Shown here: one piece after another, positions 47,008 to 59,436 of the stretch | Numbering within the stretch: the first letter of the stretch is position 1 | How the letters are laid out: each line of letters opens with the position of its first letter | Origin: Kocuria flava | Lineage (GTDB): Bacteria; Actinomycetota; Actinomycetes; Actinomycetales; Micrococcaceae | DNA: 64,000 nt | Assembly (NCBI RefSeq): GCF_001482365.1 | Contig: NZ_CP013254.1 | Location: forward strand, 1,240,001-1,304,000 | Direction: 5' to 3' | The notes under the pieces: generated by a model | Seen by the model: the letters and a program-made list of their open reading frames with translations, nothing else | The model's database searches: none | What the model was told of the DNA's origin: nothing | Position numbers and translations under genes: made by a program

Positions 47008-48893
47008 TCACGGCTCCCGGCGGGGCCCCCGCAGCGCGCGCAGGGCGTTGAGGATCGCCAGCAGGTCCACGACCTCCTGGCTCAGCGCCCCCAGGATCGC
47101 CGGCAGCACGCCCGTGGCCGCGACCAGCATCAGCGCCACCGACAGCGCGATGCCCAGCCAGATGCTCTGGAGGGCGACCTGCACGGTGCGCCGCCCGATG
47201 CGCACGGCCGTGGCGGTGCGCGAGAGGTCCTCAGTGAGGACCACCACGTCCGCGGACTCGCTCGCGGCGGTGGCCCCGCGCGCGCCCATCGCCACGCCGA
47301 CGTCCGCCACGGCGAGCACGGGGGCGTCGTTGACGCCGTCGCCGACCATCAGCACGGGCCGGTCGGGGGCCTCCCGCACGGTGCGGACCTTGTCCTCGGG
47401 CAGGCACTCCGGCAGCACCTCGCGCAGCCCCAGGTCCGCGGCGACGTGCTCGACCGTGGCCCGGGCGTCGCCGCTGAGCACGAGCAGCCGCCGCACCCCC
47501 AGGGCGGTGAGCTCGGCCATCGTCGCGGCCGCGTCCGCGCGCACCCGGTCGCTCATCACCAGCGTGCCCGCGAACCGGCCGTCCACCGCGGCGTAGACGG
47601 CGAGCTCGCCCGGGCCCAGCGGCTGCTCCGGGGTGCCCGGGGCGCTGCGGGCCACGTGCGCGCGCTTGCCGACGACCACCTCGTGCCCGTCCACCCGCGC
47701 CGTCACGCCGTGGGTGGCCTCCTCGTGGGCGGTGCGCGCCGCGGGCAGCACGAGCCCCCGGGCGAGAGCGGCCTCCCGCACCGAGGTGGCCAGCACGTGC
47801 GAGGAGTACTGCTCGGCGGCGGCCACCAGCCGCAGCAGCCCGTCCTCGTCCCACGGCGGGGCCGGGTGCACGGCCCGCAGCTCGGGGCGGCCGTAGGTGA
47901 TGGTGCCGGTCTTGTCGAAGGCGGCCGTGCGCACGCGCGCCAGCCGCTCCAGGGTCCCGGCGTCCTTCACGATCAGCCCGTTGCGGGCGGCCCGGCTCAT
48001 CCCGCCCAGGAACGCCACGGGCGCCGCCAGCAGCAGGGGGCAGGGGGTCGCCACCACGAGCACCTCGGCCACGACCACGGGGTCCCCGTGCCACCACCAC
48101 GCCAGCCCGGCCACCAGGAACGCGAAGGCCGTGAACGGCACCGCGTAGCGGTCGGCCAGGCGCACCACCGGGGCCCGGGAGGCGGCAGCCTCGCGGACCA
48201 TCGCCACGATCGTCGCGTACTGGCTCTCCGCGGCGGTGGCGCTCGCGCGCAGCACCACGGCCCGCTGCTCGTTGAGCACCCCGGAGAGCACCTCGTCCCC
48301 GGCCCGGCGGGTCACCGGGAGGGACTCCCCGGTGATCGAGGACTCGTCGAAGTCGGCCTCCGCACTCACGAGCCGCCCGTCCACGGGCACGACCTCGGCC
48401 GGGCGCACCAGCAGCTCGTCGCCGGGACGGACCTCCTCGACCGCGACGTCCTCGACGGCGCCCCCGGGCCCGAGCCGGTGGGCGAGCACGGGGGCGCGCT
48501 CGAGCAGGGCGTTGAGCTCCTTGCGGGCCCGCTCGGCCGCGTAGTCCTCGAGGGCCTGCCCGCCCGTGAGCATGAGCACGACGACGAGGGCGGCCAGGTA
48601 CTCGCCCACGACCACGGTGGCCGTGATCGCGGTGACGGCCAGCAGGTCCACGCCCCACCGGCCGGCCAGCAGGTCCCGCACCATGCCCCAGGACACGTGC
48701 AGCGCGACCCCCACGGCCCAGGCCGAGCCCGCCCACCGGGCGGCGGCCGGCTCGCCCGCGGCGAGCAGCCCGAGCACCGCGAGCCCCACCAGCAGCGTCG
48801 CGGCGACCAGCGGGTAGCGCCGCGGGACGCGCAGGAGGCGGCCGACGGGGCCCGGGGGCGCGGCGGTCCCGGGGCGGGTGCCGACGGGGACGC

Positions 48894-48897
<4 letters not shown>
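47008..48897 (-). CDS. P1B-type heavy-metal translocating ATPase
   Basis: A 629-residue P-type ATPase pumping a transition metal across the membrane. In order: helices 1-4, TGESLPVTR actuator loop, metal-site helix VVATPCPLLLAAP (TPC rather than CPC or SPC), phosphorylation site AFDKTGTITYG, GDGVNDAPVLA hinge and two last helices. No N-terminal metal-binding domain. The nucleotide-domain HP motif of P1B pumps is SSHVLA here, with Val for Pro. TPC suggests neither classic Cu+ nor Zn2+/Cd2+ pumps; the metal is unknown. ATG overlaps the stop of ppsA (4 bases). In M. tuberculosis a P-type ATPase (CtpF) belongs to the DosR regulon, but it is of another subtype. Confidence 0.9.
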
Positions 48898-51311
<2,414 letters not shown>

Positions 51312-51312
51312 C

Positions 51313-51738
51313 TCAGCCCCTCCGCGCGAGCAGCGCCGCGCAGGCCCGCTCGCACCGCCGGGCCGCCTCGGCGGCGACCGCGCAGTGCTCGTAGGTCTCG
51401 GCGTGGCGGCCGGAGGCCTCCGCGCAGGCCGCGCCCGCGCCCCGGCACGCCTCGAGCAGCGGCAGCAGCACGGCGTGCCCGTCCCCGGGCTGCGGGAAGC
51501 CGCGCCGGGCGAGCACCGCGGCCGTCGCGGCGGCCACGGCGGCGCAGTCCTGCTGGGTGCGCGCGCACTCCCGCAGCTGCGCCACGTCCGGCTCGTCGAG
51601 GCACGCGTCCGCGGCGACCAGGCCGACCTGCGCGGCCTCCAGGCACGCCTCCATGCACTCCGCCTCGGCCGAGCGCTCCCCGGTCGGCACCTCGGGCGCC
51701 GCCGGGTGCGCCGTGAGGGCGCGGTGGATGCTGTTCAT
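51313..51738 (-). CDS. Csp-like four-helix-bundle copper-binding protein
   Basis: A 141-residue helical protein with ten cysteines spaced along amphipathic helices: CMEAC, ADAC, REC, QDC, EAC, AAC, EHC, RRC and ERAC motifs, several three or four residues apart. This is the pattern of the DUF326/Csp3 cytosolic copper-storage proteins, in which Cys line the core of a four-helix bundle and bind many Cu(I) ions. No signal peptide, so cytosolic. ATG at 51738 has GAGGAGC. Being in one operon with a P1B-type ATPase suggests metal handling, but the ATPase lacks the copper CPC motif. Confidence 0.8.
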   Translation of the reverse strand: MNSIHRALTAHPAAPEVPTGERSAEAECMEACLEAAQVGLVAADACLDEPDVAQLRECARTQQDCAAVAAATAAVLARRGFPQPGDGHAVLLPLLEACRGAGAACAEASGRHAETYEHCAVAAEAARRCERACAALLARRG

Positions 51739-51774
51739 GCCGGTGCTCCTCGGCTCGTGCGGGCCCCGCCCGCC

Positions 51775-52227
51775 TCAGCCCGCGAGCCGGGCCGCCGGTC
51801 CGGCGTCCCGGTCCTCGGGGGCGAGGGGCAGGTCGGGTCGGTAGGGGACCGTGCCGCGGGCCCGGCGGGCACCGGACGGGCCGGCCGGCCGTCCCGGCGC
51901 GGGGGTGCCCGCTCGCCGGGCGGCGAGACGGGTCACGGTGCCGTGCACCGGCAGCTCCTCCGGCAGCACGAACGCGACGGGCGGGGTCCCGCGCACGGCC
52001 TCCTCGTGCTCGGAGGTCCACCGGAGCAGGTCCACGGCGGCCGCGTCCACGTGGTGGGCCGCCGCGAGGTCGACGCTCACGCGGATCCCGGGGACGAGGC
52101 CGCGGGCCCGGCGCAGCAGCGGGGCCAGGGCCCGGTGGTTGAGCTCCGTCAGGCAGCCCGTGACGACCAGCCGGACGGTCCGGCCGTCGAGGTCCACCTG
52201 GACGAGGACGGAGAGCTTGTGGTGCAT
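51775..52227 (-). CDS. STAS-like domain protein
   Basis: A 150-residue protein. Residues 8-90 resemble a STAS/anti-sigma-factor-antagonist fold: VDLDGRTVRLVVTGCLTELNH, then VSVDLAAAHHVDAAAVDLLRW, where the usual phosphorylatable Ser/Thr between the strand and helix (D-x-S-x-V) appears as HHVDAAA, so phosphorylation control may be lost. The C-terminal 60 residues are Pro/Arg/Ala-rich and look disordered. ATG at 52227; a promoter with TTGGTG and TACCGT at 17-base spacing lies upstream. First gene of the STAS-Csp-ppsA-ATPase operon. Confidence 0.65.
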   Translation of the reverse strand: MHHKLSVLVQVDLDGRTVRLVVTGCLTELNHRALAPLLRRARGLVPGIRVSVDLAAAHHVDAAAVDLLRWTSEHEEAVRGTPPVAFVLPEELPVHGTVTRLAARRAGTPAPGRPAGPSGARRARGTVPYRPDLPLAPEDRDAGPAARLAG

Positions 52228-52286
52228 GGATCCCCCAAGGACGTGCGTCGCGCGCGGCGGGCAGCCCGGCCCGCCTCCGGCCTCCC

Positions 52287-52315
52287 ACGGTAGGGAAGGA
52301 GACGTGCGTCACCAA
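52287..52315 (-). promoter_or_regulatory. Promoter of STAS-Csp-ppsA-ATPase operon
   Basis: Minus strand TTGGTG (52310-52315), 17 bases, TACCGT (52287-52292), giving a leader of about 53 bases. The -10 is embedded in CTACCGTGGGAG, similar to the cores at 41236 and 46457. GGGCGC-N5-GCGCCC (52321-52337) lies just upstream. Confidence 0.6.
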
Positions 52316-52371
52316 GGCGCGGGCGCTCCCGGCGCCCACATTTCGTCAACCGACGGGTAACCCCGCCCGCC

Positions 52372-52413
52372 CCCGGACCCGGAGCCCGGACCCGGACCCG
52401 GAGCCCGGCCCGG
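52372..52413. repeat. Short tandem CCCGGA array
   Basis: Five CCCGGA units plus partial copies, interrupted by single G residues, in the 219-bp gap between the permease stop and the STAS promoter. No gene is present here. It may form structure after the permease operon but has no clear function. Confidence 0.6.
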
Positions 52414-52446
52414 CGCCGCCGGGGCCCTGCGCCGCCGCGCAGCGGC

Positions 52447-53802
52447 TCAGCCGAGGGGCGAGGGCAGCCGGGTGGTGTCGGGGGCCAGCGGATCGGTGCC
52501 CACGGTGCCGCGGCGGCGGGCCAGGCCCGCCATCACGTGGTAGACCACGAGGGTCGCGGCCGTGCCCAGGGCGATGCCGGCGAACTGCAGCCCGAAGGCC
52601 TCCCACGTGTAGTCGGCGATGCCGATGATCATCGCCACGGCGGCGGTGGTGAGGTTCACGGGGTTGGAGAAGTCCACGCGGTTCTGCACCCAGATCCGCA
52701 CCCCGAGCATGCCGATCATGCCGTAGAGCACCGTGGCCGCCCCGCCCAGCACCCCGGCGGGCACGGTGGCCACCGCGGCCCCGACCACGGGGAAGACGCT
52801 GAGCAGGATCGCCACGAGGGCCGCCACCCAGTACGCGGCCGTGGAGTAGACGCGGGTCGCGGCCATCACCCCGATGTTCTCGGCGTAGGTGGTGGTGCCC
52901 GAGCCGCCGCCGGAGCCGGCGACGACCGTGGCGAGGCCGTCGGACATGATGGCCCGCCCGATCCAGGGGTCGAGGTCGTCGCCGGTCATCAGCGCCACGG
53001 ACTTCACGTGCCCGATGTTCTCGGCGACCAGCACGAGCACCACCGGCACGAACAGCCCCAGCAGGGGCAGGTGGAACTCGGGGGCCTGGAACGGGGGCAG
53101 CCCGACCAGGCCCTGCTCCTGCCACACGGCCCCGAGCCCGGAGAAGTCGACCTCGCCGCGCAGCACCGCGGTGACGTAGCCGATGAGCACGCCGAGCAGG
53201 ATGGACAGCCGCCCGGGCAGCCCGCGCAGGAGCACCGAGATCAGGACGATGGACCCGAGCGTGACGAGCGCGGTGACCGGCGCGGCCATGAAGTTGTCCT
53301 TGGCCGAGGGCGCGAGGTTGAAGCCGATCAGCGCCACGATGGTGCCGGTGACCAGCGGCGGCATGAGCCGCTGCAGCCAGCCGGTGCCGGCGGCCTGCAC
53401 GAGCAGCCCGAGCAGGAACAGGGCCGCGCCGGCCATCACCACGCCCCCGAGCGCCCCGCCGGGGCCGAACTGCGCGGTCGAGGCGGTGATGGGGGCGATG
53501 AACGCGAAGGAGGACCCGAGGTAGGACGGCACCCGCCCGGCGGTGACCAGCAGGAACAGCATCGTCCCGAGACCGGAGAAGAACAGGGTCGTGGACGGCG
53601 GGAAGCCGGTGATCAGCGGGACGAGGAACGTGGCCCCGAACATGGCGACCACGTGCTGGGCGCCGATCGTCGCGGTCCGCGGCCAGGTGAGGCGCTCGCG
53701 GGGGCCGACGACCCGGCCGGGGGCGACCGTGCGGCCGTCACCGTGCAGGCGCCAGCGCAGGCCCAGGCGGGCGGCGGGGGGTCCGGGCTCGGGGGAGGTC
53801 AT
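52447..53802 (-). CDS. Uracil/xanthine permease (NCS2/NAT family)
   Basis: Nucleobase:cation symporter-2 of 451 residues with about 12-14 membrane segments. Landmarks: TIGAQHVVAMFGATFLVPLITG (helix 1), GSSFAFIAP, LVAENIGHVKSVALMTG (substrate Glu-Asn), and GSGGGSGTTTYAENIGVMAATRVYST, the UraA-type signature with the second Glu. This favours uracil over purines. ATG at 53802 has a GAGGAGAC site; TACAGT at 53851-53856 is a likely -10. A perfect 12-bp hairpin sits between the two. Confidence 0.92.
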   Translation of the reverse strand: MTSPEPGPPAARLGLRWRLHGDGRTVAPGRVVGPRERLTWPRTATIGAQHVVAMFGATFLVPLITGFPPSTTLFFSGLGTMLFLLVTAGRVPSYLGSSFAFIAPITASTAQFGPGGALGGVVMAGAALFLLGLLVQAAGTGWLQRLMPPLVTGTIVALIGFNLAPSAKDNFMAAPVTALVTLGSIVLISVLLRGLPGRLSILLGVLIGYVTAVLRGEVDFSGLGAVWQEQGLVGLPPFQAPEFHLPLLGLFVPVVLVLVAENIGHVKSVALMTGDDLDPWIGRAIMSDGLATVVAGSGGGSGTTTYAENIGVMAATRVYSTAAYWVAALVAILLSVFPVVGAAVATVPAGVLGGAATVLYGMIGMLGVRIWVQNRVDFSNPVNLTTAAVAMIIGIADYTWEAFGLQFAGIALGTAATLVVYHVMAGLARRRGTVGTDPLAPDTTRLPSPLG

Positions 53803-53823
53803 GCGGGTCTCCTCGACGGCGGT

Positions 53824-53856
53824 GGGGAGGCCCGGAGCCGGGCCTCCCCAACTGTA
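53824..53856 (-). promoter_or_regulatory. Permease promoter -10 and start-site hairpin
   Basis: TACAGT (53851-53856, minus strand) is followed at once by a palindrome with 12-bp arms (53838-53849 and 53824-53835, GGGGAGGCCCGG) and a 2-base centre, spanning the expected transcription start. It could be an operator or a 5'-end mRNA hairpin controlling the permease. Confidence 0.45.
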
Positions 53857-53894
53857 CTCGGTCGTGCGCGGAGCCTCGTGTCGGGCGGTGCCCC

Positions 53895-53932
53895 TACACT
53901 CGGGAGAGCGATCGGTCAGCAAGGTTGCTGAC
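53895..53932 (+). promoter_or_regulatory. Promoter -10 and downstream palindrome for the HO-like/CDGSH operon
   Basis: TACACT (53895-53900) is a likely -10. Fifteen bases on, GTCAGCAA-GG-TTGCTGAC (53915-53932) is a perfect inverted repeat, richer in A/T than its surroundings. It lies just after the expected start of transcription, a usual place for a repressor operator. Confidence 0.5.
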
Positions 53933-53969
53933 GGAAGGGCGCGGGACGCGCCAGGACCAGGAGGACGCG

Positions 53970-55031
53970 ATGCGCCGACCACAGCCGCGGGGACCGCTCG
54001 GTGAGCAGCTGCTCACGCTGCTCGCGGACCCACCGGAGGACGCCGGGGCCCGGGGGCGGGCGGAGGAGCTCGCGGCGGCGGCCGCGGCCGCGCTCGCCCG
54101 CGCCGGGGACCTCCTGGCGGACGACGACGTCCAGCTGTCCCTGTTCGTGCTGCACGCGCTGCACTACCTCGGGGTCGAGGGCGTCGACGAGCGCTGGGAG
54201 CTCGAGCCCGGGATCGTGCGGGCGCGGGAGGTCCTCGGCACCGCGCTCGAGGAGCACCTGCGGGCGCAGGTCCCCGGCCACGACGTGCCGGCCACCCCGC
54301 AGGCCGTCGCCGACGCCCTGTTCGCCCTGGCGGCCGACGACGACGGACCGGGCCTCGCCCGTTTCCTCTCCGGGCGCGCCGGTCCCGACCAGGCCCGGGA
54401 GTTCCTGCAGCTGAAGTCCCTCTACCAGCTGATGGAGGCGGACCCGCACACCTGGGCGATCCCGCGGCTGCGCGGCCGGGCCAAGGCCGCGCTCGTGGAG
54501 ATCCAGGCCGACGAGTACGGCGGCGGGGACCCCCGGCGGATGCACTCGGGGATGTTCGCGGCGGGGATGCGCGAGGCCGGCCTCGACGACGCCTACGGGG
54601 CCGCGGCGGACCGGGTGCCGGCCGTGTGGCTGGCGGGGATCAACGCGGTCTCCGTGTTCGGGCTGCACCGGCGGCTGCGCGGGGCGATCGTGGGGCACCT
54701 GGCCATGTACGAGATCACGTCCTCGGACCCCTCCCGCTTCCTGGCCCGCGGCTTCCGCCGGCTGGGCCTGCCGGCCGCGGCCGCGTACTACGACGAGCAC
54801 GTCGTCGCGGACGCCGCCCACGAGCAGATCGCGGCCCGGGACATGGCCGGCGGGCTCGTGGTGGCGGACCCGGCGGCGGCCGCGGACGTGTTCTTCGGCG
54901 CCCGCAGCGTGCTGCACCTCGACGCCCTCGCGGCCCGGCAGGCCCTCGGGTGCTGGGAGGCGGGGCGCTCGGCGCTGCGCCCGGTGCCCGGCGCGCCGGC
55001 CGGGGACCGCGTCGCGGAGCTCGTGCGGTGA
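53970..55031 (+). CDS. Haem-oxygenase-like iron-containing redox enzyme family protein
   Basis: A 353-residue protein of the HO-like di-iron (iron-containing redox enzyme) group. Candidate metal ligands lie in helices: LVEIQADEYGGGDPRRMHSGMFAAGM (Glu, Asp-Glu, His), HLAMYEITSSDPSR (Glu) and YYDEHVVADAAHEQIA (Asp-Glu-His and His-Glu), the HDO ligand pattern. Members include oxygen-activating enzymes that cleave amino or fatty acids; no substrate can be named. ATG at 53970 is chosen for its AGGAGGAC site; the frame is open 45 bases upstream. Stop overlaps the CDGSH gene (GTGA), so they are translationally coupled. Confidence 0.83.
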   Translation: MRRPQPRGPLGEQLLTLLADPPEDAGARGRAEELAAAAAAALARAGDLLADDDVQLSLFVLHALHYLGVEGVDERWELEPGIVRAREVLGTALEEHLRAQVPGHDVPATPQAVADALFALAADDDGPGLARFLSGRAGPDQAREFLQLKSLYQLMEADPHTWAIPRLRGRAKAALVEIQADEYGGGDPRRMHSGMFAAGMREAGLDDAYGAAADRVPAVWLAGINAVSVFGLHRRLRGAIVGHLAMYEITSSDPSRFLARGFRRLGLPAAAAYYDEHVVADAAHEQIAARDMAGGLVVADPAAAADVFFGARSVLHLDALAARQALGCWEAGRSALRPVPGAPAGDRVAELVR

Positions 55032-55255
55032 GCGGGGCGCCCCGGGAGGATCCGGGCCGGGAGCCCGAGCCGGTGACGATCACGGTGTGCCCCGACGGCC
55101 CGCTGCTCGTGCGCGGGTCCTACGAGCTGCTCGACGGCGAGGACCGCCCGCTCGACCCCGGCCGGGCCACGGTGGCGCTGTGCCGGTGCGGGGCCTCGGC
55201 GATCAAGCCGTTCTGCGACGGCTCGCACAAGCGCGCCCGGTTCCGCGCCCGCTGA
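55028..55255 (+). CDS. CDGSH iron-sulfur domain protein
   Basis: A 75-residue redox protein holding a 2Fe-2S cluster with Cys3-His ligation: C52, C54, C63 and H67 in CRCGASAIKPFCDGSHKRARF. The N-terminal half is a beta sandwich start (VTITVCPDGPLLVRGSYEL). GTG overlaps the stop of the HO-like gene, so it is probably the electron donor or partner of that enzyme. The pairing of these two families is common in actinobacteria by my recollection. A strong hairpin follows. Confidence 0.92.
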   Translation: MSGAPREDPGREPEPVTITVCPDGPLLVRGSYELLDGEDRPLDPGRATVALCRCGASAIKPFCDGSHKRARFRAR

Positions 55256-55292
55256 GCGCCCGGCCTCCGGGGGCCCGCGCGCCCCGACGGCC

Positions 55293-55342
55293 CGGCCGCG
55301 GACGGGGGCGGCTGCCGGAGGAGCCGTCCCCGTCCGCGGCCG
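55293..55342. terminator. Convergent hairpin between CDGSH and pgm genes
   Basis: CGGCCGCGGACGGGG (55293-55307) and its exact complement (55328-55342) give a 15-bp stem with a 20-base loop. Located between stops at 55255 and 55349. No T tract. Confidence 0.75.
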
Positions 55343-55348
55343 GGGCGC

Positions 55349-56983
<1,635 letters not shown>

Positions 56984-57143
56984 GGGCCCGACCCTACCGC
57001 CGGGTCCGGTGGCGCACCGAGGCTGCCACGCGATCGGGTCGCCAGGTTTCGCGCCCCGGGATCCCGGCGGAGGGGCTGGAGGAACGGCCGCCGGTGGGCC
57101 AGGATGAACCCACCACAGCAGCACCGGCACGAGGAGGCACGGG

Positions 57144-57323
57144 ATGAGCGAGTCGACAGGGGAGAGCGCGGGCGGGGACGGCAAGGGCCCCGAGGGGACC
57201 CTGCCCGAGGAGGGCCGGGGGATCGGGCTGACGTCCGACGACGAGCCCTCGGGCTTCGAGCCCGAGGAGGACCCGGGCGCCGTGGAGGGCCCGGCCGACG
57301 ACGGCGGTCCGGGACGCGGCTAG
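57144..57323 (+). CDS. Small acidic protein, 59 residues
   Basis: ATG at 57144 preceded by GAGGAGG opens a 59-codon gene ending TAG at 57321-57323. The protein is very acidic and Gly/Pro-rich with the segment LPEEGRGIGLTSDDEPSGFE followed by PEEDP. I have seen similar short acidic proteins in Micrococcaceae but know no function; it looks intrinsically disordered. The gene lies between pgm (divergent) and the amidase gene (convergent, 13 bases between stops). Confidence 0.6.
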   Translation: MSESTGESAGGDGKGPEGTLPEEGRGIGLTSDDEPSGFEPEEDPGAVEGPADDGGPGRG

Positions 57324-57336
57324 CCGGGCGGCGCGG

Positions 57337-58872
57337 TCAGCTGGCCGGTGCCCGGCGCCGCGGCGGTCCCGCCGCCGGGGCACCGGGCACCGGGCCGAGG
57401 TCCTCGAGCTGGGCGGCGACGCCGAGCAGGTCCGCCTCGGCGCTGGGCCGCCCGACGAGCTGCACGCCCATCGGCACGACCGCGCCGGTGCCCGGAGCGG
57501 GGGTCCACAGCGTCGGGACCGTCACCGCGGGCAGCCCCACCACATTGATCAGGGACGTCCAGGGCGTGTACCGGCACTGCCGGCGGTAGTCCTGGTCGGC
57601 GCCCGAGGGGTCCGCGAGGTCGTGGCCCTCCCAGTACCAGCCCAGCGGGCGCGGGGTCAGGGCCAGGGCCGGGGTGAGCACCATGTCCCACGCCCCGTAG
57701 GCCTGCACCACCTCCTGCTCGATCCGCCGCAGGACCGCCACCGCCCGGGCCAGCGCCACGGCCGAGCGGCCCAGGGCGCGCTCGCGGAAGGCCGCGGCCA
57801 GCCCGGTGAGCCGGCCGGCGGCCTCCTCGTCCAGGGGCGCGGTGCCCATCGCCGTCGTCCACACGTCGAAGAACGCGGCGCCGTAGCCGGGGTCGTAGGC
57901 CAGCTCGGCCTCCTCGACCTCGTGGCCGGCCGCCCGCAGCCGTGCGATGCCCGCCGCGAGGGCCGCGCGGGCCTCGGGCGCCACGGTGATCTCGTCCACG
58001 GCGTCGAAGGGCGAGGCCGTGGACACCCCGATCCGCAGCGGGCGCGTCCCCCAGGGCGGGTCGCCGCGGCGGGTGCGGCGCACGGCGGCCAGGAAGGAGC
58101 TCTCGGGAGCGGCGGCCACGGCCCGGCGCACCCGGTTGCCGTGGGCGGGCCCGGGGACCGGGGCGCACAGCACGTCGAGCAGCAGGGCGGCGTCCTCGGC
58201 GGTGCGGGCGATCGGGCCGTTGACCACGAGCTGGGCGGCGTCCGACTGCGCGTCCGCGGTGGGCACCCGCCCCCGGTTGGGCTTGAGGCCCACGAGCCCG
58301 CACGCCGCCGCCGGGATCCGGATCGAGCCGCCGCCGTCGGAGCCCGGCGCCACGGGCAGCATGCCGGCGGCGACGGCCGCCGCCTGCCCGCCGGAGGAGC
58401 CGCCGGCCCCGGTCGAGAGGTCCCAGGGATTGCGCGCGGGCGGGGCCACGAGGTTCTCCGAGTAGCAGTTCAGGCCGAACTCCGGCACCTGCGTCTTGCC
58501 GAGCAGCACGGCGCCGGACCCGCGCAGCACCCGTACGAGGTCGTCGTCCTCCGCCGCGACCGGCGCCCCGCCATCCGGCCCGGTCAGGGCCGCGGAGCCG
58601 TGGGTCGTGGGCATGCCCGCGACGTCGTGCAGGTCCTTCACCGCGAGCGGGAGTCCGTGCAGGGCCCCGCGCGGGGCGCCGGCCGGCAGCGCGTCCAGCG
58701 CCCGGGCCCGGTCGAGGGCGGCGTCCGCGGCGACGTGCACGAACGCCCCGAGCGCCCCGTCGTCCTCCCGCACGCGGGCCAGGAAGTGCTCGGCCGCCTC
58801 CACGGCGCTCACCTCCCGCCGTGCCAGGGCGTCGCGCAGCCCGACGGCGGTGAGGTCCTCGATCCCGGTCAC
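57337..58872 (-). CDS. Amidase signature family protein
   Basis: Hydrolyses carboxamides; 511 residues. The Ser-cisSer-Lys triad is visible: Lys in GLPLAVKDLHDVAGMPTTHG (about residue 80), Ser in STGAGGSSGGQAAAVAAGML and in GSDGGGSIRIPAAACGLVGLKP. This is the general AS fold (AtzF/GatA-like) but without GatB or GatC neighbours, so a free-standing amidase is likely, such as indoleacetamide or peptide amidase. ATG at 58872. The last 20 residues are Pro/Ala/Arg-rich. It is divergent from the lipoprotein gene. Confidence 0.92.
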   Translation of the reverse strand: MTGIEDLTAVGLRDALARREVSAVEAAEHFLARVREDDGALGAFVHVAADAALDRARALDALPAGAPRGALHGLPLAVKDLHDVAGMPTTHGSAALTGPDGGAPVAAEDDDLVRVLRGSGAVLLGKTQVPEFGLNCYSENLVAPPARNPWDLSTGAGGSSGGQAAAVAAGMLPVAPGSDGGGSIRIPAAACGLVGLKPNRGRVPTADAQSDAAQLVVNGPIARTAEDAALLLDVLCAPVPGPAHGNRVRRAVAAAPESSFLAAVRRTRRGDPPWGTRPLRIGVSTASPFDAVDEITVAPEARAALAAGIARLRAAGHEVEEAELAYDPGYGAAFFDVWTTAMGTAPLDEEAAGRLTGLAAAFRERALGRSAVALARAVAVLRRIEQEVVQAYGAWDMVLTPALALTPRPLGWYWEGHDLADPSGADQDYRRQCRYTPWTSLINVVGLPAVTVPTLWTPAPGTGAVVPMGVQLVGRPSAEADLLGVAAQLEDLGPVPGAPAAGPPRRRAPAS

Positions 58873-58997
58873 GGCGGCTCCTGCTCCCTCGGCGCGGGCC
58901 CGGCGCGGTGGCCGTTGCGGCGCCGGCGGGCCCGGCGGCGCCGGACCCAGGCTATAGGCTGGGCCGCGTCCCGCCCGTGCTCCCCAGGAGGTCCGCC

Positions 58998-59396
58998 GTG
59001 CCCGTGCCCCGTCCCGCCCTGCGCCGAGGCGCTGCCGGCCTCGTGCTGGCCGCCCTCCTCACCGGCTGCGGAGGTCCCGGCGAGCAGGAGGGAACGGCCC
59101 CGACGTCGGCCGCCGCGCCGTCGTCGGCGTCCCCGTCGGGCCGTCAGGGGGAGCTGACCGAGCAGGAGGCCTGCGCGCGGGTGGCCGACACGGTCCGCGG
59201 CGCCCCGCAGGCCCTGCGCGAGGACCCGCTGGAGCTCTTCCAGGAGCTCGCGGCCCTGGCGGAGTCGGCCCCGGCCGAGCTGTCGGGGCAGATCACGGCG
59301 GTCCGGGACTCGGTCGACGCCTTCCGCAACGGCGAGGGCTCCCTGACCGGCGTGCTCGGCGAGCTGCGCGGGCTGCAGCAGCGCTGCTCGTCCTGA
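58998..59396 (+). CDS. Putative lipoprotein
   Basis: A 132-residue exported lipoprotein. The N-terminus has Arg residues then GAAGLVLAALLTGCGG with lipobox L-T-G-C, so lipidation at C27 or nearby is expected. A Ser/Thr/Ala/Pro-rich linker of about 30 residues leads to a helical C-terminal domain (LTEQEACARVADTVRG ... LRGLQQRCSS) with two cysteines that may pair. GTG start at 58998 has an AGGAGG site; TAGGCT (58955-58960) is a likely -10. Function unknown. Confidence 0.78.
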   Translation: MPVPRPALRRGAAGLVLAALLTGCGGPGEQEGTAPTSAAAPSSASPSGRQGELTEQEACARVADTVRGAPQALREDPLELFQELAALAESAPAELSGQITAVRDSVDAFRNGEGSLTGVLGELRGLQQRCSS

Positions 59397-59426
59397 CCCG
59401 TCCGGGCGCGGTGGCGCCCGGACGGG
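59397..59426. terminator. Convergent hairpin between lipoprotein and gabT
   Basis: CCCGTCCGGGCGC (59397-59409), loop GGTG, and exact complement (59414-59426). It starts directly after the lipoprotein stop. Confidence 0.75.
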
Positions 59427-59436
59427 CCGGCCGCCG

